DNA of 64,000 nt from Muscardinus avellanarius (GCA_963383645.1 OY726571.1:22599785-22663784); one strand, 5' to 3'; positions 42,466 to 54,050 are shown, numbered from the stretch's first letter. Made by a program: numbers and translations. The notes: generated by a model not told the origin, from the sequence alone.

Positions 42466-42696
42466 AAACAAACCAAAAAACAAAACAAAACAAAAAACCC
42501 ACAAAATAAAGCAAAAACAGATTCTTAGTTGACTTGAGTTGAATTCTGTTTCCTGCTATGACGTTGACTGGTCCATCTGTCTCTATTTGTGGTATTTTGG
42601 AGAACTCATACATGGAAAAAGAGACAAACTTTAGAATGTATGGACAGGAAGGCCAATCATTTGTCGATCATTTATTATGTGTAAGATATAAAACAG

Positions 42697-42923
42697 TTTG
42701 CCGGGCGTGGTGGCGCATGCTTGTAATCCCCGCGCTTGGGAGGCTGAGACAGGAGGATCGCATGGGTTCGAAGCCAGCCTCAGCTACTTAGTGAGGCTTT
42801 CAGCAACTTAGTGGGACCCTGTTTCCAAATAAAATATAAAAAAGGTCTGGGAGTATAGCCCGGAGGTAGAAAGCCTCTGGGTTCCACCCCCAGTACCACC
42901 AAAAAAAAAAAAAAAAAAAAAAA
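42697..42923 (+). mobile_element. B1-dID-type SINE, near consensus
   Basis: GCCGGGCGTGGTGGCGCATG, GAGGATCGCATGGGTTCGAA and GGGTTCCACCCCCAGTACCA with a long poly(A) suggest a recent insertion of the second young subfamily. Confidence 0.93.
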
Positions 42924-43782
42924 GATATAAAACAGTTCAAAAGAACCTCAAGACCTGTTTCTTTGACCTCAGAGTGCTCAGAATGCACCTGAAGAAGCAG
43001 GTGGTCCATGGCAGAAGTGCTTGGGAGGGAGAGAACCCCATAATACGGGCACAAGAAGGGAACGCTTCTTTGGCTACCGTAGAGGAAAACAAGGGAATTG
43101 AAGTGTGTCACTGTTTTTCCTTGCTCAGGTGTATTGCCCATTGCTCTCTCTTATCTCTGTCTCTCTTCCCTTATTTCTTAGTCTCTTCATTTTGTAGATG
43201 AAAACGCAGAGGTTTAGTCTTCTGAGCTTGAAGTCTTAGTTACAACTTTTAGACATGCTGGTCATTCAAACCCAGTTTTATCAGCAATCTAAAGCTCAGG
43301 TTCTTTTATTTATAAAAGTAATAGAAATAAGTTCCATATAGGAGCGAAGATGGTAGAAACGTCAGGGAAGCAGAAATTCTTGTGATGTTTAAAGTCATCA
43401 ATTTCTGAAAAATCATAAGGAAGAATCAGAGTATAATGGAGGCCATGAGGATTTCACAGGCCAACTTGATAGGAATCAGGGTGAAGTGCTTTTGCCTACA
43501 GTGAAAAGCCCATGATCAAGTGATAAAGTGTAACAGATAAGTTGTATGAGATGAAAATTAGCCACCCATCAGAGTGGAATTGCCCAGATACCACATTGGT
43601 TGCTGGTGAAAATATACTAAGTATACTAAGTTGCCATTTTTGCAGCCATATAATTAGAAAAAATAATGTTTATATTTTATTTGGAAGTGGGGAAAAAAGA
43701 AAAATAATGTTTAGACAAGAAATAGTTGGATATTTTAGCATCACAGATTCCATGTTAATAACAATTAAAATTTAGTCCAAGT
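42924..43782. other. Mostly unassigned; possible MIR
   Basis: TCTTCATTTTGTAGATGAAA and TCAAACCCAGTTTTATCAGC at 43180-43300 are consistent with the 3' half of a MIR. The rest is unique. Confidence 0.4.
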
Positions 43783-43935
43783 CCATACCTGTAATCCCGG
43801 TATTTGGGAGTGAGGCAAGATGACTGCAGGTTCAAGATCAGCTTCAGTACTTAGTGAGACCCAATTTCAAAATAAAAAATAAAAAGTGTAGTTCAGAGGT
43901 AGAACATCCCTGGGTTTCATTGCCAGTACTAAAAA
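43783..43935 (+). mobile_element. B1-dID SINE, short
   Basis: CCTGTAATCCCGGTATTTGG and AGTGTAGTTCAGAGGTAGAA. The head is truncated. A TATA-type AT repeat follows at 43940-44010. Confidence 0.8.
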
Positions 43936-44218
43936 AAAGTACATATATATATGTACACTTATATACATATATGCATGTATACACATATATATGTGTTTAA
44001 TATATTTTAATATGTGTATATTAGTTCAGGGAATTATGTACTAAAATTACATATTTCAGTATATAAATCATACCTAGATCACCTTTTTTTCCAGAGAGTT
44101 GAAGGCTGGCAACCAAAGACAAGTAAGGTGAGTCTAAATGGCAAAGGCTATTAAAATATCAGAATTAAACATAATTACTCAATACAGAGATAGAATTTCA
44201 CAATTCAAGATGCTTAAT

Positions 44219-44220
44219 AT

Positions 44221-44256
<36 letters not shown>

Positions 44257-44460
44257 TTGTGGTACTGGGGATTGAACTCAGGGGCATTCTACCTCCAAGC
44301 TACACCCCCAGCCCTATTTTTTATTCTTTATTTTGAAACAGGGTCTCACTGAGTTGTGGAGGGCCTCACTAAGTAGCTGAGACTGGCTGCAAACCTACGA
44401 TCCTCCTGTTTCAGCCTCCCAAGTACTGGGATTACAAGGGTGTGCTACCATGCCCCGATT
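44219..44460 (-). mobile_element. B1-dID-type SINE with (TTTA)n tail
   Basis: The (TTTA)n run (44219-44256) abuts GGTACTGGGGATTGAACTCA; the B1-like half ends GCTACCATGCCCCGATT. Confidence 0.9.
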
Positions 44461-44499
44461 AAAATATACTTTATTCTCTTCCTTCATAACAATTTTGTA

Positions 44500-44696
44500 A
44501 ACAAGTGTTCTGGTCAGCATTCTTGCAGCCATAATCTAAAGATCTGACTACATAATTTAGAGGAAAGAAGAAAGTATTTTTTTTTTTATGTTTTTGGACT
44601 CAGTCCATGTGAGGCTGAGGCCATGAATCTCAAGCATGGTGGCAGGAGGTGATGGGAGGTAGAAAACACAGGCTGTGCCCAGAAAAGGGAGACTGG

Positions 44697-44769
<73 letters not shown>

Positions 44770-45050
44770 AGGAGGAGAGAGAGCAGAGAGTGAGCAGGGG
44801 AAGAAGGATCCATATATACTCTCCAAGGCCGAATCCTCTCCCCCCCCCCTTGGGTACCAGTCCTCCAGCCACACCCTGCTGGCCTGCCAGTACCACCCAG
44901 GTAAATTCCTCACAAAGGATTTATCCACTTCTGGGATTACAACCCTCATGACTGAATTGCATCAGCTCCAACGATTAATAAGTGAGCTTTTTAGGGGACA
45001 TTTTTTTTTTTTAACCAATGTTACCAACATAAGCAACATTTTACAGTAGC
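44500..45050 (-). mobile_element. MaLR-type LTR with internal (GA)n
   Basis: GTGTTCTGGTCAGCATTCTT, CTCAGTCCATGTGAGGCTGA, CCAGCCACACCCTGCTGGCC and GAGCTTTTTAGGGGACATTT are in order. A pure (GA)n run lies at 44697-44768. The same family occurs in fragments at 56905-56975 and 61985-62095. Confidence 0.65.
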
Positions 45051-45059
45051 CTGGTTCTG

Positions 45060-45563
45060 AGTTCATTGCCCTTGTTGATTGGTCAGAATAAAGTGCTCAC
45101 ACTGTCAGGGCCTATTGACTTCCTCTACCCTTCTTCAAGTCACATTCCTCACTTTCCATCAACCTCCTCGGTGTCACAGGCTCTTCCTGACCGCTGACCC
45201 TTTGCTTGCTACTGTGTTAGCTGAGATTTCAGGTAGTCACTGATAATAACAACATACCTTTCCTAGTGCATTCTGCGTTTTCAAAGAGAGATCTAAAATG
45301 AAGAATTCCTCTAACACGCAAATAGCTAAACTCTAATGGCGCAATCACAGGTGATTTACGCCTCATATTCTGGGGTCAGCAAACTCCAGATGCCACCTAG
45401 TTACAAGGAGAGTCTGGTATGGCTGGCAGAGGGGCGGAGAATGTAATGTTAAACTTCTGTAAGGCAGAGAAGGTGGAGAGGAAGTACTTTGGGTTTGAGT
45501 CTTTTTTTTTCTCCTGCAGATCTCTTGTTTGTGAAGAATCCAGGATTTGGAGGAGGGGTTTCT
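45060..45563. other. Repeat-free stretch, possible 3' UTR
   Basis: If the candidate terminal exon upstream on the minus strand is real, this would be its 3' untranslated region and downstream sequence. No repeat is visible. Confidence 0.35.
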
Positions 45564-45761
45564 TCACACATCTAGCTTGGTTACACTGATGTCCTTGACT
45601 TTCCTTCCTTGCACTCCACTTTCTGGAAAGATGACAGATGGCTGGCTCTCATCATCAACACATGAAAGAGGAGAGGCACGCCCCACTGGCTGCTCCCCCA
45701 AAGTAATATCTAAATGAATACTTGAAAGGCCACCTCCAGATCCCAATGGCATCTCTTCCTC
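45564..45761 (-). CDS. Candidate terminal coding exon, unknown gene
   Basis: On the minus strand a branch-point-like ATGAC, the pyrimidine tract TTTCTTCTTCCTTT and the acceptor TTTGTAG precede GAGGAAGAGATG. The frame then stays open for 65 codons and ends with TGA at 45564-45566. The in-frame codon just before the acceptor is TAG, as expected if coding starts at the splice site in phase 0. The predicted C-terminus VTKLDV fits a class II PDZ ligand (hydrophobic at positions -2 and 0). The peptide is polar, with GSGGGLSSIHLD and VDDESQPS. It lies in about 1.2 kb with no repeats. I do not recognise the protein, and no further exon is seen in the window. Chance openness is the alternative. Confidence 0.4.
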   Translation of the reverse strand, partial: EEEMPLGSGGGLSSIHLDITLGEQPVGRASPLSCVDDESQPSVIFPESGVQGRKVKDISVTKLDV

Positions 45762-46310
45762 CTACAAAGATATCTAAAGGAAGAAGAAACTGATGTCATT
45801 GTAAACCTGGTCCTTTATATATGAGAAAATGTTCTATGAATTATTGCAAATGATTTCACTTAGGAGCAGAATGTTGATTTTTTGGGGTTTAGCATAAAAT
45901 TCTTAGAATGGCCTGTTAGGTGTGTTTTTCCTCTTTGTTTGTAGAAAATGATGCCCAAAAGTTATAGAAATCATGGAGAGAATTTTCCTCTTTCATCTTT
46001 GCTGGCCCAACCAAAGGGAAGGCATTTCAGGGCTGATCTCTGTCCTTAGCTTCCAAGAATCTCAGTATATGAGTCTCTCTTGAATCTTGCAGGGAGCAAA
46101 AAGCCATTTCTACGGATGAAAAGCAGGTCTTAACACCAGAGAGTTCTGGGCTGTATGTGGGAAGATTTGTTATGAGTGATCATACTGACAGATGACTCCT
46201 TCCCATTCTTAACCTGAATTCAATCTGATACCTTCCCAGAGGAACTAAGCCATGTGGTTCTTATCCTTGTATAGAGAGACCAAACTTTTGAGAAGTAACT
46301 CTTTCCTCTG
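45762..46310. other. Repeat-free stretch
   Basis: This would be the intron upstream of the candidate terminal exon on the minus strand. I see no other exon in it. Confidence 0.4.
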
Positions 46311-46449
46311 GTATCAATCCATTTTCTGCTGACAATGACACAGTACCCCAGACTGAGCTTGTTTTAGTGAAAAAAAAAAAAGCCTTATTTTGACTATGGT
46401 TCTCAAGGTGTCAGGTAGTTCAGGACATCACATGACAAGAGATAGTGAG

Positions 46450-46497
<48 letters not shown>

Positions 46498-46692
46498 CTA
46501 GTCTCTCTCTTATAAAGACAATAGGATTCAGTCATGAGGCCTTTACCCTAATGACCTTACCTAAATGGATCGCTTCCCAGAGGCCCCACCTCTAAACACC
46601 ATAATTGTATTCAATTTCCCCCCTAATACCCCACAATGTGGATCAAATTTCCACCTGTAAAGCTTGGGGGATGCTCACACCATATCCAGGCA
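46311..46692 (-). mobile_element. MaLR-type LTR with internal (TG)n
   Basis: CCCTAATGACCTTACCTAAA, AGAGGCCCCACCTCTAAACA and ACACCATATCCAGGCAA are antisense MLT/MST landmarks. (TG)n occupies 46454-46496. Confidence 0.7.
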
Positions 46693-46953
46693 AGTGAGAT
46701 ACTTTTCTTCCACTCTAACAGTACTAAAGCACAAAACAACTCTCCAAAGAGGTTTGCAGATGGGATCAATAGTTGGTCTTTTCCCCTATTTGCTTGAAAT
46801 TGAGGTTAATTTTCTAAATCAGACTTCCTTATTCTGAAAGTCCATGCTGCTTTTTTCTTTCCCTTTCAGCATCATGAGTGAATGTCTCACTCTAGCCTGA
46901 GCTGTCTAATATCCCAGTCAGTGATTCTACGTCTTATGTTCAAAAGTGACCCA
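46693..46953. other. Unassigned non-repeat stretch
   Basis: No gene or repeat is recognised. Confidence 0.4.
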
Positions 46954-46954
46954 C

Positions 46955-47170
46955 AAGTCATTGGGTGTGGTGACACACCTGTAACCCTAGTGCCCGAGAC
47001 AGGAGAATAGCAGGTTCAAAGCTAGCCTCAGCAACTTAGTGAGGGCCTCTGCAACTTAGTGAAACTCTGATTCAAAATAAAAATAAAAAGGGCTGGGAGT
47101 ATAAAAAGAGGTGGCATGCTTTGGGTTTAATCCCCAATACCACACAAACAAACAAACAAACAAACAAATA
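46955..47170 (+). mobile_element. B1-dID-type SINE with (CAAA)n tail
   Basis: TTGGGTGTGGTGACACACCT and GGGTTTAATCCCCAATACCA, followed by (CAAA)n. Confidence 0.85.
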
Positions 47171-48320
47171 AACACCAGGAATTTCTGTGTTCCAAGTTCA
47201 AATTCTATAGAATTTTAATCTTTTTCTGTTATGTTAAAGTTAAAATTTTAAAAAACAGTCAAAGGTAATCTAAGGTAAGCCTCATGTATTGGGCAATGTT
47301 TCACAGAGCTTTGCCATCTGGGGTTTTGGTAAATTAGATTTGGGTTATCTTTTAAAAACTGTGGTTCACTTTGCAAGAGGCCAACTGCTATTTCCTGTCA
47401 GTTTTCTTAATTACCTGTCAAACACAATTGCTCCTCTCAGCCTAGAACTGATTACAGTGAGGGAGATACAGGCCGCAGTGGCTAGCCATCATTTATTAGC
47501 AAAACAAGGGGGCTGAAATACATGTGATGTTGCCAAAGGCCAGATTTTAGAAGAAAATATTTTAGAGGCAGCTGCTCTTTCCTTCATATAAATGTACAGT
47601 TTTAGTAGTTCCTTATTGTCTGGGTCATTCAGACCCTCAGCCCCTAAAAATCCCTCTGACTATGATATGCAAAGGCTGGTGAGTCATGGAGCCCAGAAAA
47701 ACACAATGGTCCATTATAGCTTGAGATGTAGGTGTTAACAGGTTCACAAAAGAAACTTGGTTCTCTCAGCTCAGCCAGCCTACATATCCCGGCTGTGAAT
47801 CTCCATGGCACATTCCAGTTCTTGGAATGGTGCTTATTTTAGTCTTGTGAGTCAGGGTTTACGTGCATTCATTGAAATGCTATAGGAACAGGTGGCATAC
47901 AAAAACAAAACAAGAGCAGGTGCAGAGAAACAGTCAAACATTTTCCCCCCCTTCGGTGAATGTGGGAGAAAGGAGAGAGAGGAGAAAATATGAACATCTT
48001 GGGAGTTTCCTCTGGTTGTGTTGTGGGCAGAGTGACATCCACAAACACAGGCCCAAATGGGAGTAATAACCAATGGGGATGTAAACCAGCAAAACATACT
48101 TCTAGTTCCATTTATCTTCTGCTTTGAGTTATTATTTTTCTCTATGATGGCACTGGTTTGGGACTCTCTCACCTGTCAAATTATTCTAGCCCCCTGTCAA
48201 GAAAATGTGAATCATCTGGAATTGTGTTCTTCTATTCATCTACTCTTGAAGAAGAGTAAAGCAGTAATATTTAGGAATTGAGCTCGCATACCAACATACA
48301 CAACACTGATGTTATAGTTC
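47171..48320. other. Repeat-poor stretch, no gene recognised
   Basis: About 1.1 kb of unique sequence. Overlapping open frames on both strands at 47850-48170 carry no motif I can name. Confidence 0.4.
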
Positions 48321-48326
48321 TTTTCC

Positions 48327-48515
48327 CTCCTCCTCCTCCCTCTCCTCCTCCTCCTCCTCCTCCTCCTCCTCCTCCTCTGTCTTCTTCTTCTTCTCTTTCT
48401 TCTTCTCCTCCTCCTCCTCCTCCTCCTCCTCCTCCTCCTCCTCCTCCTCCTCCTCCTCCTCCTTCTTCTTCTTCTTCTTCTTCTTCTTCTTCTTCTTCTT
48501 CTTCTTCTTCCTTTT
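48327..48515. repeat. (CCT)n/(CTT)n trinucleotide tract
   Basis: A polypyrimidine tract of about 190 bp alternates CTC and CTT triplet runs. It sits at the 3' end of the following minus-strand SINE. The poly-arginine and poly-proline open frames across it are artefacts. Confidence 0.95.
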
Positions 48516-48524
48516 CTTTTTTCT

Positions 48525-48715
48525 CTTTTGTCAGTACTTGGGATCAAGCACAGGCATGCTCTACTACTGAGCTACATTCGCAGCCCTTTTTAAATTTTTT
48601 TTTTAGATAAGTTCTTTCTAAGTTGGCCAGGGTGTCTTCAGACTTGTGTGGCCTCACACTTGTGATCTTCCTGCCTTAGCCTCACAAGCAGCTGGGATTA
48701 CAGCTGGGATTACAC
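48525..48715 (-). mobile_element. B1-dID-type SINE
   Basis: CAGTACTTGGGATCAAGCAC, GAGCTACATTCGCAGCCC and CACAAGCAGCTGGGATTACA mark a diverged copy. Confidence 0.8.
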
Positions 48716-49015
48716 AAGCTGTGCTGTGATTAAGATGGAATTAGCAGTCTGTTGTTCCCTGGTGTCCTTGTTCATTTGTTTATGCTTGACTCTTGCCTCA
48801 CTGGCAGAGGCCTTCAGAGCCACCTGGATATCAGCACTCAAGCATTTTAGGTTTGACTTGAGTCCCTGTTTCCCACAAAGCCTCCAACTTCCCCCACCCT
48901 GCCAGCCTCCTTTCTGCCCCTTTTGGGCAGATTCCATATGTTTCATTTCTGATTCTGTTTTCCACTTAGAATGTCAGCAATTCCAGTGTAGAGTGATAGC
49001 TTTTATTTTTATTTA
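48716..49015. other. Unassigned non-repeat stretch
   Basis: A hydrophobic open frame (48726 onward) continues into the next SINE, so it is not a gene candidate. Confidence 0.4.
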
Positions 49016-49016
49016 T

Positions 49017-49402
49017 TTATTTTGGTATTGGGGATTGAATTCAGGGCATTCTACCTCTGAGCTACACTCTCAGCATTTTTTAATTTTTGAAGCAGGGTTT
49101 TGTTAAGTTTCTGAAGCTGGTCTTTTTTTTATTTGTGGTACTGGGGTTCCTGGAAGCCCTTCTACCTCCGGGCTACACTCCCAGACCTATTTTTACATTT
49201 TTATTTAGAAACAGAGTCTCCTAAGCCAGCGTGGGGCTGGCTTCGAACCTGAACGATCGATCCTCCTGTCTCTGCCTCCGAAGCACGGGGATTACAAGCG
49301 TGCGCCACCACGCCCGGCTCTGAAGCTGGTCTTGAACCTGTAATCCTCCCGTCTCAGCTCCCCAAGTAATGAGATTACAGATGTGCAGCCCCATGCCTGG
49401 CT
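49017..49402 (-). mobile_element. B1-dID SINE split by a younger SINE
   Basis: The ID half lies at 49017-49109 and the B1 half resumes at 49334. The inner SINE has the duplication TCTGAAGCTGGTCTT at 49110-49124 and 49319-49333. Confidence 0.92.
49125..49318 (-). mobile_element. Young-subfamily SINE nested in an older SINE
   Basis: GGTACTGGGGTTCCTGGAAG and ACGCCCGGC ends are near consensus, and the 15-bp target-site duplication is perfect. Confidence 0.94.
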
Positions 49403-49927
49403 AGTAAACACCTTTTACTGTCACATGACAACAAGCACAGTATACCCAGCAGGCTCCTCAATGAGCGCTGGCTGAAGGCGCAAAAGTCATAGGGAACAAT
49501 AGGGTGAAAAACTTGTTGCTAGAGCAGAGGAAGAGAAGCTGGAACATGAGAAAGTGGAGAAAGTCAGCTGAAGGCTACGCAGTGGCCATTTGCTTATGAA
49601 ATGCCTTCACCTGTTTTGTAGCTGAGTGGAATGTGCATTTCTTTACATGTCCAACAGCCGAAGGATAAAAATATCCCAGCAGAAGCCTCTTTCTGAGGCA
49701 CCAGTCTGGTCTTTGAGCAGTTGGGCTGCTCTCCTCTGGGGTGTAGTTCTCTTGTGAGTAGGATGGGGACACCTGTGCTCCTGGAGTCAAGGAGCCTCAG
49801 AGGGGGAGGTGTTGAGAAGTCTGTGTCAGTGCAGAAAGGCGCTTTTCTATGATTGCCCTTCTAAAGGCGAGGGCCAGAGGAGCCCTCTACTGCTTCCATG
49901 GATTTGGAGGAATTATGTGTCTTCCTT
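49403..49927. other. Unassigned non-repeat stretch
   Basis: No gene or repeat is recognised in about 520 bp. Confidence 0.4.
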
Positions 49928-50142
49928 GACTATTTTTTTTTTTTTTTTTTTTTTTGTGCTGGTACGGGGAATGGAACCCAGGGACATTCTACCTCTGAGC
50001 TATACCTTTAGCCCTATATTTTATTCTTATATTTTGAAACAAGCTCTCACTAAGTTGCAGAGGGCCTCACTAAGTAGTGGAGGCTGTCTGAGAACCTACG
50101 ATCCTCCTGTCTCAGCCTCCTAAGTACTTGGATCGCAAGCAC
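49928..50142 (-). mobile_element. B1-dID-type SINE with long A tail
   Basis: The T run at 49928-49954 is followed by GGTACGGGGAATGGAACCCA and a B1-like half ending near GGATCGCAAGCAC. Confidence 0.88.
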
Positions 50143-51005
50143 AGAGACAATATCCAAGAGACACATTGCACCCCTAGAGAAACAGTGGTCTGAATATTGT
50201 CCTTTGTCCTGGAAGATGTGGTTGCGACTCTGAATCAAAACGCATCTGGCTCCCTGATGAAAAACACCCAGGTACAACATCTGCAGGGCTAATGCTATGA
50301 GCAATGTCAGGAGATAAAAGGAATTTTGCTCTGATGAAAAATAAATCTTCTGTTGAGCAAAAACAACGGATCAGTTATTGAATATAAGTTCTACAGATGT
50401 ATGTATTTGTATACATATATATAATATGATCATACACAGATCTACAGGAAGTTGGTAAGTAGGAGATAAGGAAATGAATCAGCCTATAATTTTAACATTT
50501 TTGCTGGGTGACGTGCAGTGGGTTATGTACCCTGAAGGGTAAATACAAAGATACAGGTGTTCAGATTTTTCTGCCATTAGAAGTTGTTTTGATAAAGAGA
50601 AAAAGCTGAATAGAACTTCACAGGAGCACGTAGTGGTTCTGGTCACAGAAGTCCCTTAAAGACTGCCAGTAGGAACAGAGATGTGACCACTGAATCGGGG
50701 ATGCTCCTGGCCCCATAGGACACTGAGCGGCACATGGTTTGGGCCAGGCTCGCCCTTGTGCATGTGAGGTTGTCAACGAGTGATCTGAGGAGACTGCAGT
50801 TGCCCTCGGATCATTCCAGTTGCTTCATGACACCTGCCTTGTTTATCCACTGACTTTATTGAGAGTTCTAGGAGCTGTGAAAACAAAGGGTATTTATTAA
50901 CAAAGCCCTCTGTTTTATTGTTCCTCAGTTTTTAATGGCTATTTCTCTTGACCAATGTGAAACATATTTTCTCAAATGCGATTTAATACACACATTATTT
51001 ATATA

Positions 51006-51007
<2 letters not shown>
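50143..51007. other. Repeat-poor stretch, no gene recognised
   Basis: Unique sequence without convincing open frames, apart from an AT repeat near 50410-50425. Confidence 0.4.
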
Positions 51008-51046
<39 letters not shown>

Positions 51047-51205
51047 TGCGTGTTGCTGGTGTTAGGGGCTTTTTATTTTTTTTGTTTTGAAAGGGTCTCG
51101 CTAAGTTACTGAGGGCCTTGCTAAGTTGTTGAGGCTGACGTTGAACCTGAAATCTGCTTGTCTCAGCCTCCCAAGTACTGGGCCTGCACCACTATGCCTG
51201 GGTCT
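51008..51205 (-). mobile_element. SINE with (TG)n at its tail
   Basis: (TG)n at 51008-51050 precedes a copy with a deleted ID half and a B1-like half ending CTGCACCACTATGCCTGGGT. Confidence 0.82.
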
Positions 51206-51227
51206 ATTTACTATTTTAAAATAAACA

Positions 51228-51450
51228 AGCCAGTCATGGTAGCACACCTTTGTAATCCCGGTATTTGGGAGGCTCACACAGGAGGATTGCCGGTTCTCTG
51301 CCAGGCTCAGATACTTAGGCCCTCCCCAACTTAGTGAGGCCCTGTTTCAAAAATAAATAATAAAAATAGTTCTGGAATGTAGTTTGGAGGTAAATCGCCT
51401 CTGGGTTCAATCCTCAATACTGCAAATTAATAATAATAATAATAATGCTG
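51228..51450 (+). mobile_element. B1-dID-type SINE with (AAT)n tail
   Basis: GCCAGTCATGGTAGCACACC and GGGTTCAATCCTCAATACTG, then ATAATAATA repeats. Confidence 0.85.
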
Positions 51451-52195
51451 ATATAGACAAAATGCTGTGACCAAAAAAAGCAAATATTTTATTTCAATCT
51501 CTTCATTCCTACCTTGTTTTTTTCATTGAGAATCACTGCACAGAAGCACATAGAATGTTCTATGTGGGGAGGTACTTTATCCTGTTTGCTGCTATTTTTC
51601 CAATTCCTAGAGATTATTGAAGCATTCTGAGGGCTCCTATTTGACCTTTGTCCTGGATGATGTTGCTATGAATCTGAATTAATCTTGCACCATGAGAAAA
51701 AGATCAAAGGACAAAATCTGTAGAAATGTGTTAAATATAGAAAAGTAGAAGCCATGGGGCTGTATCTTTGAAAGTCTATTCTAGCCTTTGCAGGTGGGTG
51801 TTTGCCAGGTAGGACCCAGAAAACTGCCCTTAGCAGATGAGCTGTGCAGTCCCTGGATTTGCATAGAGCAGGAGGAAGAGGAACAATAACAAGGCTTCAG
51901 TGGCCACACAGCTGTAGGACTGTGGTCGGGAAGCAGAGGAGGGCAGTCTGGTTCCTGGAACAGGTTTTTAACAGGTAGTACTCGGCCAGTAAGAGGGGGT
52001 AATTGTCTACAATGAGGATGGAACTGAAGCAGAGGACAGTGGCCTTAACATGAAGCACAGTATCCACCCCACGCTCAAAGAAGTTCCAAATACTTCTCCT
52101 CTCCTGCATAAGGACCCAAAGCATGTCCAACTGGTTACACCTCCAGCCTCGCCTCCCATTCTTCGCTGCTTGGGTTCCAGCCAGGCTCTGTGTTG
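51451..52195. other. Repeat-poor stretch, no gene recognised
   Basis: Unique sequence. Short frames on both strands at 51900-52200 have no recognisable motif. Confidence 0.4.
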
Positions 52196-52199
52196 TTGG

Positions 52200-52440
52200 T
52201 CAGGCACACTGACTCACCTCCATTCCTGGCTTTTTCCTCTGCTGCTCCCTCTGCTCAGAAAGCTCTCCCCCCACCCCGCATGGCTTTTCATTCACTGGAC
52301 TCTCTCAGATACTACCTTCCCAGAGAGGTCTTCTCCTGCTACCCCATCCTCATCCAAAATCACCCCACCTTTTTTCTGTCACTCTTTTCCATCTGCTTAG
52401 TTTTTCTTTGTGATAATTTCCATTCCTAAACTACACATCT
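52200..52440. mobile_element. Probable L2 fragment
   Basis: CTCTGCTCAGAAAGCTCTCC, TACCTTCCCAGAGAGGTCTT and CATCTGCTTAGTTTTTCTTT resemble the familiar 3' region of L2 elements. It is old and diverged; I do not assign the strand. Confidence 0.5.
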
Positions 52441-52453
52441 ATATTTCTTTCTG

Positions 52454-52885
52454 GATTAGTCATCTTTTTATCACTGTGACCAAAATATCTGACAAGAACA
52501 ACTTCGAGGAAGGAAAGTTTATTTTGGGCTCATGGTTACAGAGGCTTGGTCCATGGTTGGCTGGCTACAGGCAGAAACGTCATGGCAGGAGGGAAAAAGA
52601 AATGGAAAAGGAGAAGAAAAGCTGCTCAGAACATGGCAGCCAGGAAGGGGAGAGAGAAACAGACAGACAGACCAACCAGGGACAAAGTTCCCCAGTATCC
52701 TGCCTCCTCTGGTCACATCCCACCTGCCTACAGTTACCATCCAGTAAATCTATCCAAATGATTAATCCTTTAATCCACTGACAAGGGTAGAGCCTGCATG
52801 GTGCAGTTACCTCTGAATGTTGCTGCATCGCCAACACAAGAGCTCTTCTGAGATGTGTTCCATATGCAAACCATAATACTGTCTT
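52454..52885 (-). mobile_element. MaLR-type LTR
   Basis: ATTAGTCATCTTTTTATCAC, GGAAAGTTTATTTTGGGCTC, GGTCCATGGTTGGCTGGCT and CATATGCAAACCATAATACT run in antisense MLT/MST order. Several open frames across it are not conserved. Confidence 0.7.
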
Positions 52886-53240
52886 CATATCCATACGCAC
52901 ACACGGCCACGAGTCAACTAACAACAGGGATACAGTCTGAGAACTGTGTTGTTAGGAGTTGTGTGAACATCACAGAGTGTGCTTACACAAATCTCAATGA
53001 TATAGACCACAATACACATAGATGCTATGCTCCTAGGCTACAGAACCTTACAGCATGTGACTATTCTGAACCCTGTAGGCAATTGTAATACCATGGAAAG
53101 TGCTTGTGCCTCTAAACATATCTAAGCATAGAAAAGTTACAATCAAATGCTAGTTGATAGAAATTTTTCAGTTGCATTATAATCTGAGATCATCAGATAT
53201 GCAGCCCATTGTCGACAAATATTATGTGGTGTGTGACTTA
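52886..53240. other. Unassigned non-repeat stretch
   Basis: No gene or repeat is recognised. Confidence 0.4.
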
Positions 53241-53242
53241 AT

Positions 53243-53259
53243 ACACACACACACACACA

Positions 53260-53313
<54 letters not shown>
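53243..53313. repeat. (AC)n microsatellite
   Basis: A 70-bp AC run with one interruption (ACATAC). It is not at a SINE tail. Confidence 0.95.
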
Positions 53314-53315
<2 letters not shown>

Positions 53316-53399
53316 TTCATCCGTTGTCTTTTTCTATGAGCTCCAGGTCCTAGAATAGTGCCTGGCTCCTAGCAGGCTTGTGTTAGATGTCTGTGGGGC

Positions 53400-53608
53400 A
53401 AATGGTTAAAGCAGATACCATTTTGAATCCAGGCCTGGCTATTTATTGGTTGTGATCTCTTGGGAAAATTACTTAATCCTCCTAACTTGATTATTTGTTG
53501 TCTGCAAACTGAGTTGATTACATCTACCTCAGTAAACTGTGGTAAGTATATTGCCCTTATAGGACTCTATGACAGTGCCTGGCACACAGCAAATGCCCAA
53601 TAAATGAT
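53400..53608 (+). mobile_element. MIR element, nearly complete
   Basis: TTTTGAATCCAGGCCTGGCT, TTGGGAAAATTACTTAATCC, CAGTGCCTGGCACACAGCAA and ATGCCCAATAAATGATGG follow MIR from 5' to 3'. Confidence 0.85.
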
Positions 53609-53834
53609 GGCTTTCTATGCTTTTTAGATTGCTTTAGGGTGCTAAAATATCTGCTCTTTGCTTCTTATTGCTCTGAAGAGGTCTCTGGCTCCCGGGCTTC
53701 TTCTGTGACTTGTTGAGGCAGGAATGAAGGAGCTAGTGACCTTCTATTCCTAAGGATGATGGAAATACCAGTTTTAGTGAGATACCTAAAGGACACAAAA
53801 ACAGCAGCAACAATAACCTTAACCTATAAAGCTG

Positions 53835-54050
53835 GCATGGTGGCACATGCTTTTAATGCCAGTACTTGGGAGGCTGAAACAGGAGGATTACAGGTTCCTA
53901 TCCAGCCTCAGATACTTAGTGAGTTTCTCTGCAACTTAGTGAGACTCTGTTTTGAAATAAATAATAAAAATAGGTTTGGAGGTGTGGCTTGGAAATAGAA
54001 GTTCACTGGTTTCAATCCCCAGTACTGGAAAAATAAAAGATAATATATAA
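53835..54050 (+). mobile_element. B1-dID-type SINE
   Basis: GCATGGTGGCACATGCTTTT and GGTTTCAATCCCCAGTACTG with an A-rich end. Confidence 0.87.

Noticed and set aside
47850..48172. Overlapping 67-106 codon open frames on both strands
   Set aside because: There is no motif, splice context or other sign of coding. Overlap on both strands points to chance.
48236..48547. Poly-arginine and poly-proline open frames
   Set aside because: They are translations of the CTC/CTT triplet tract and carry no signal beyond the repeat.
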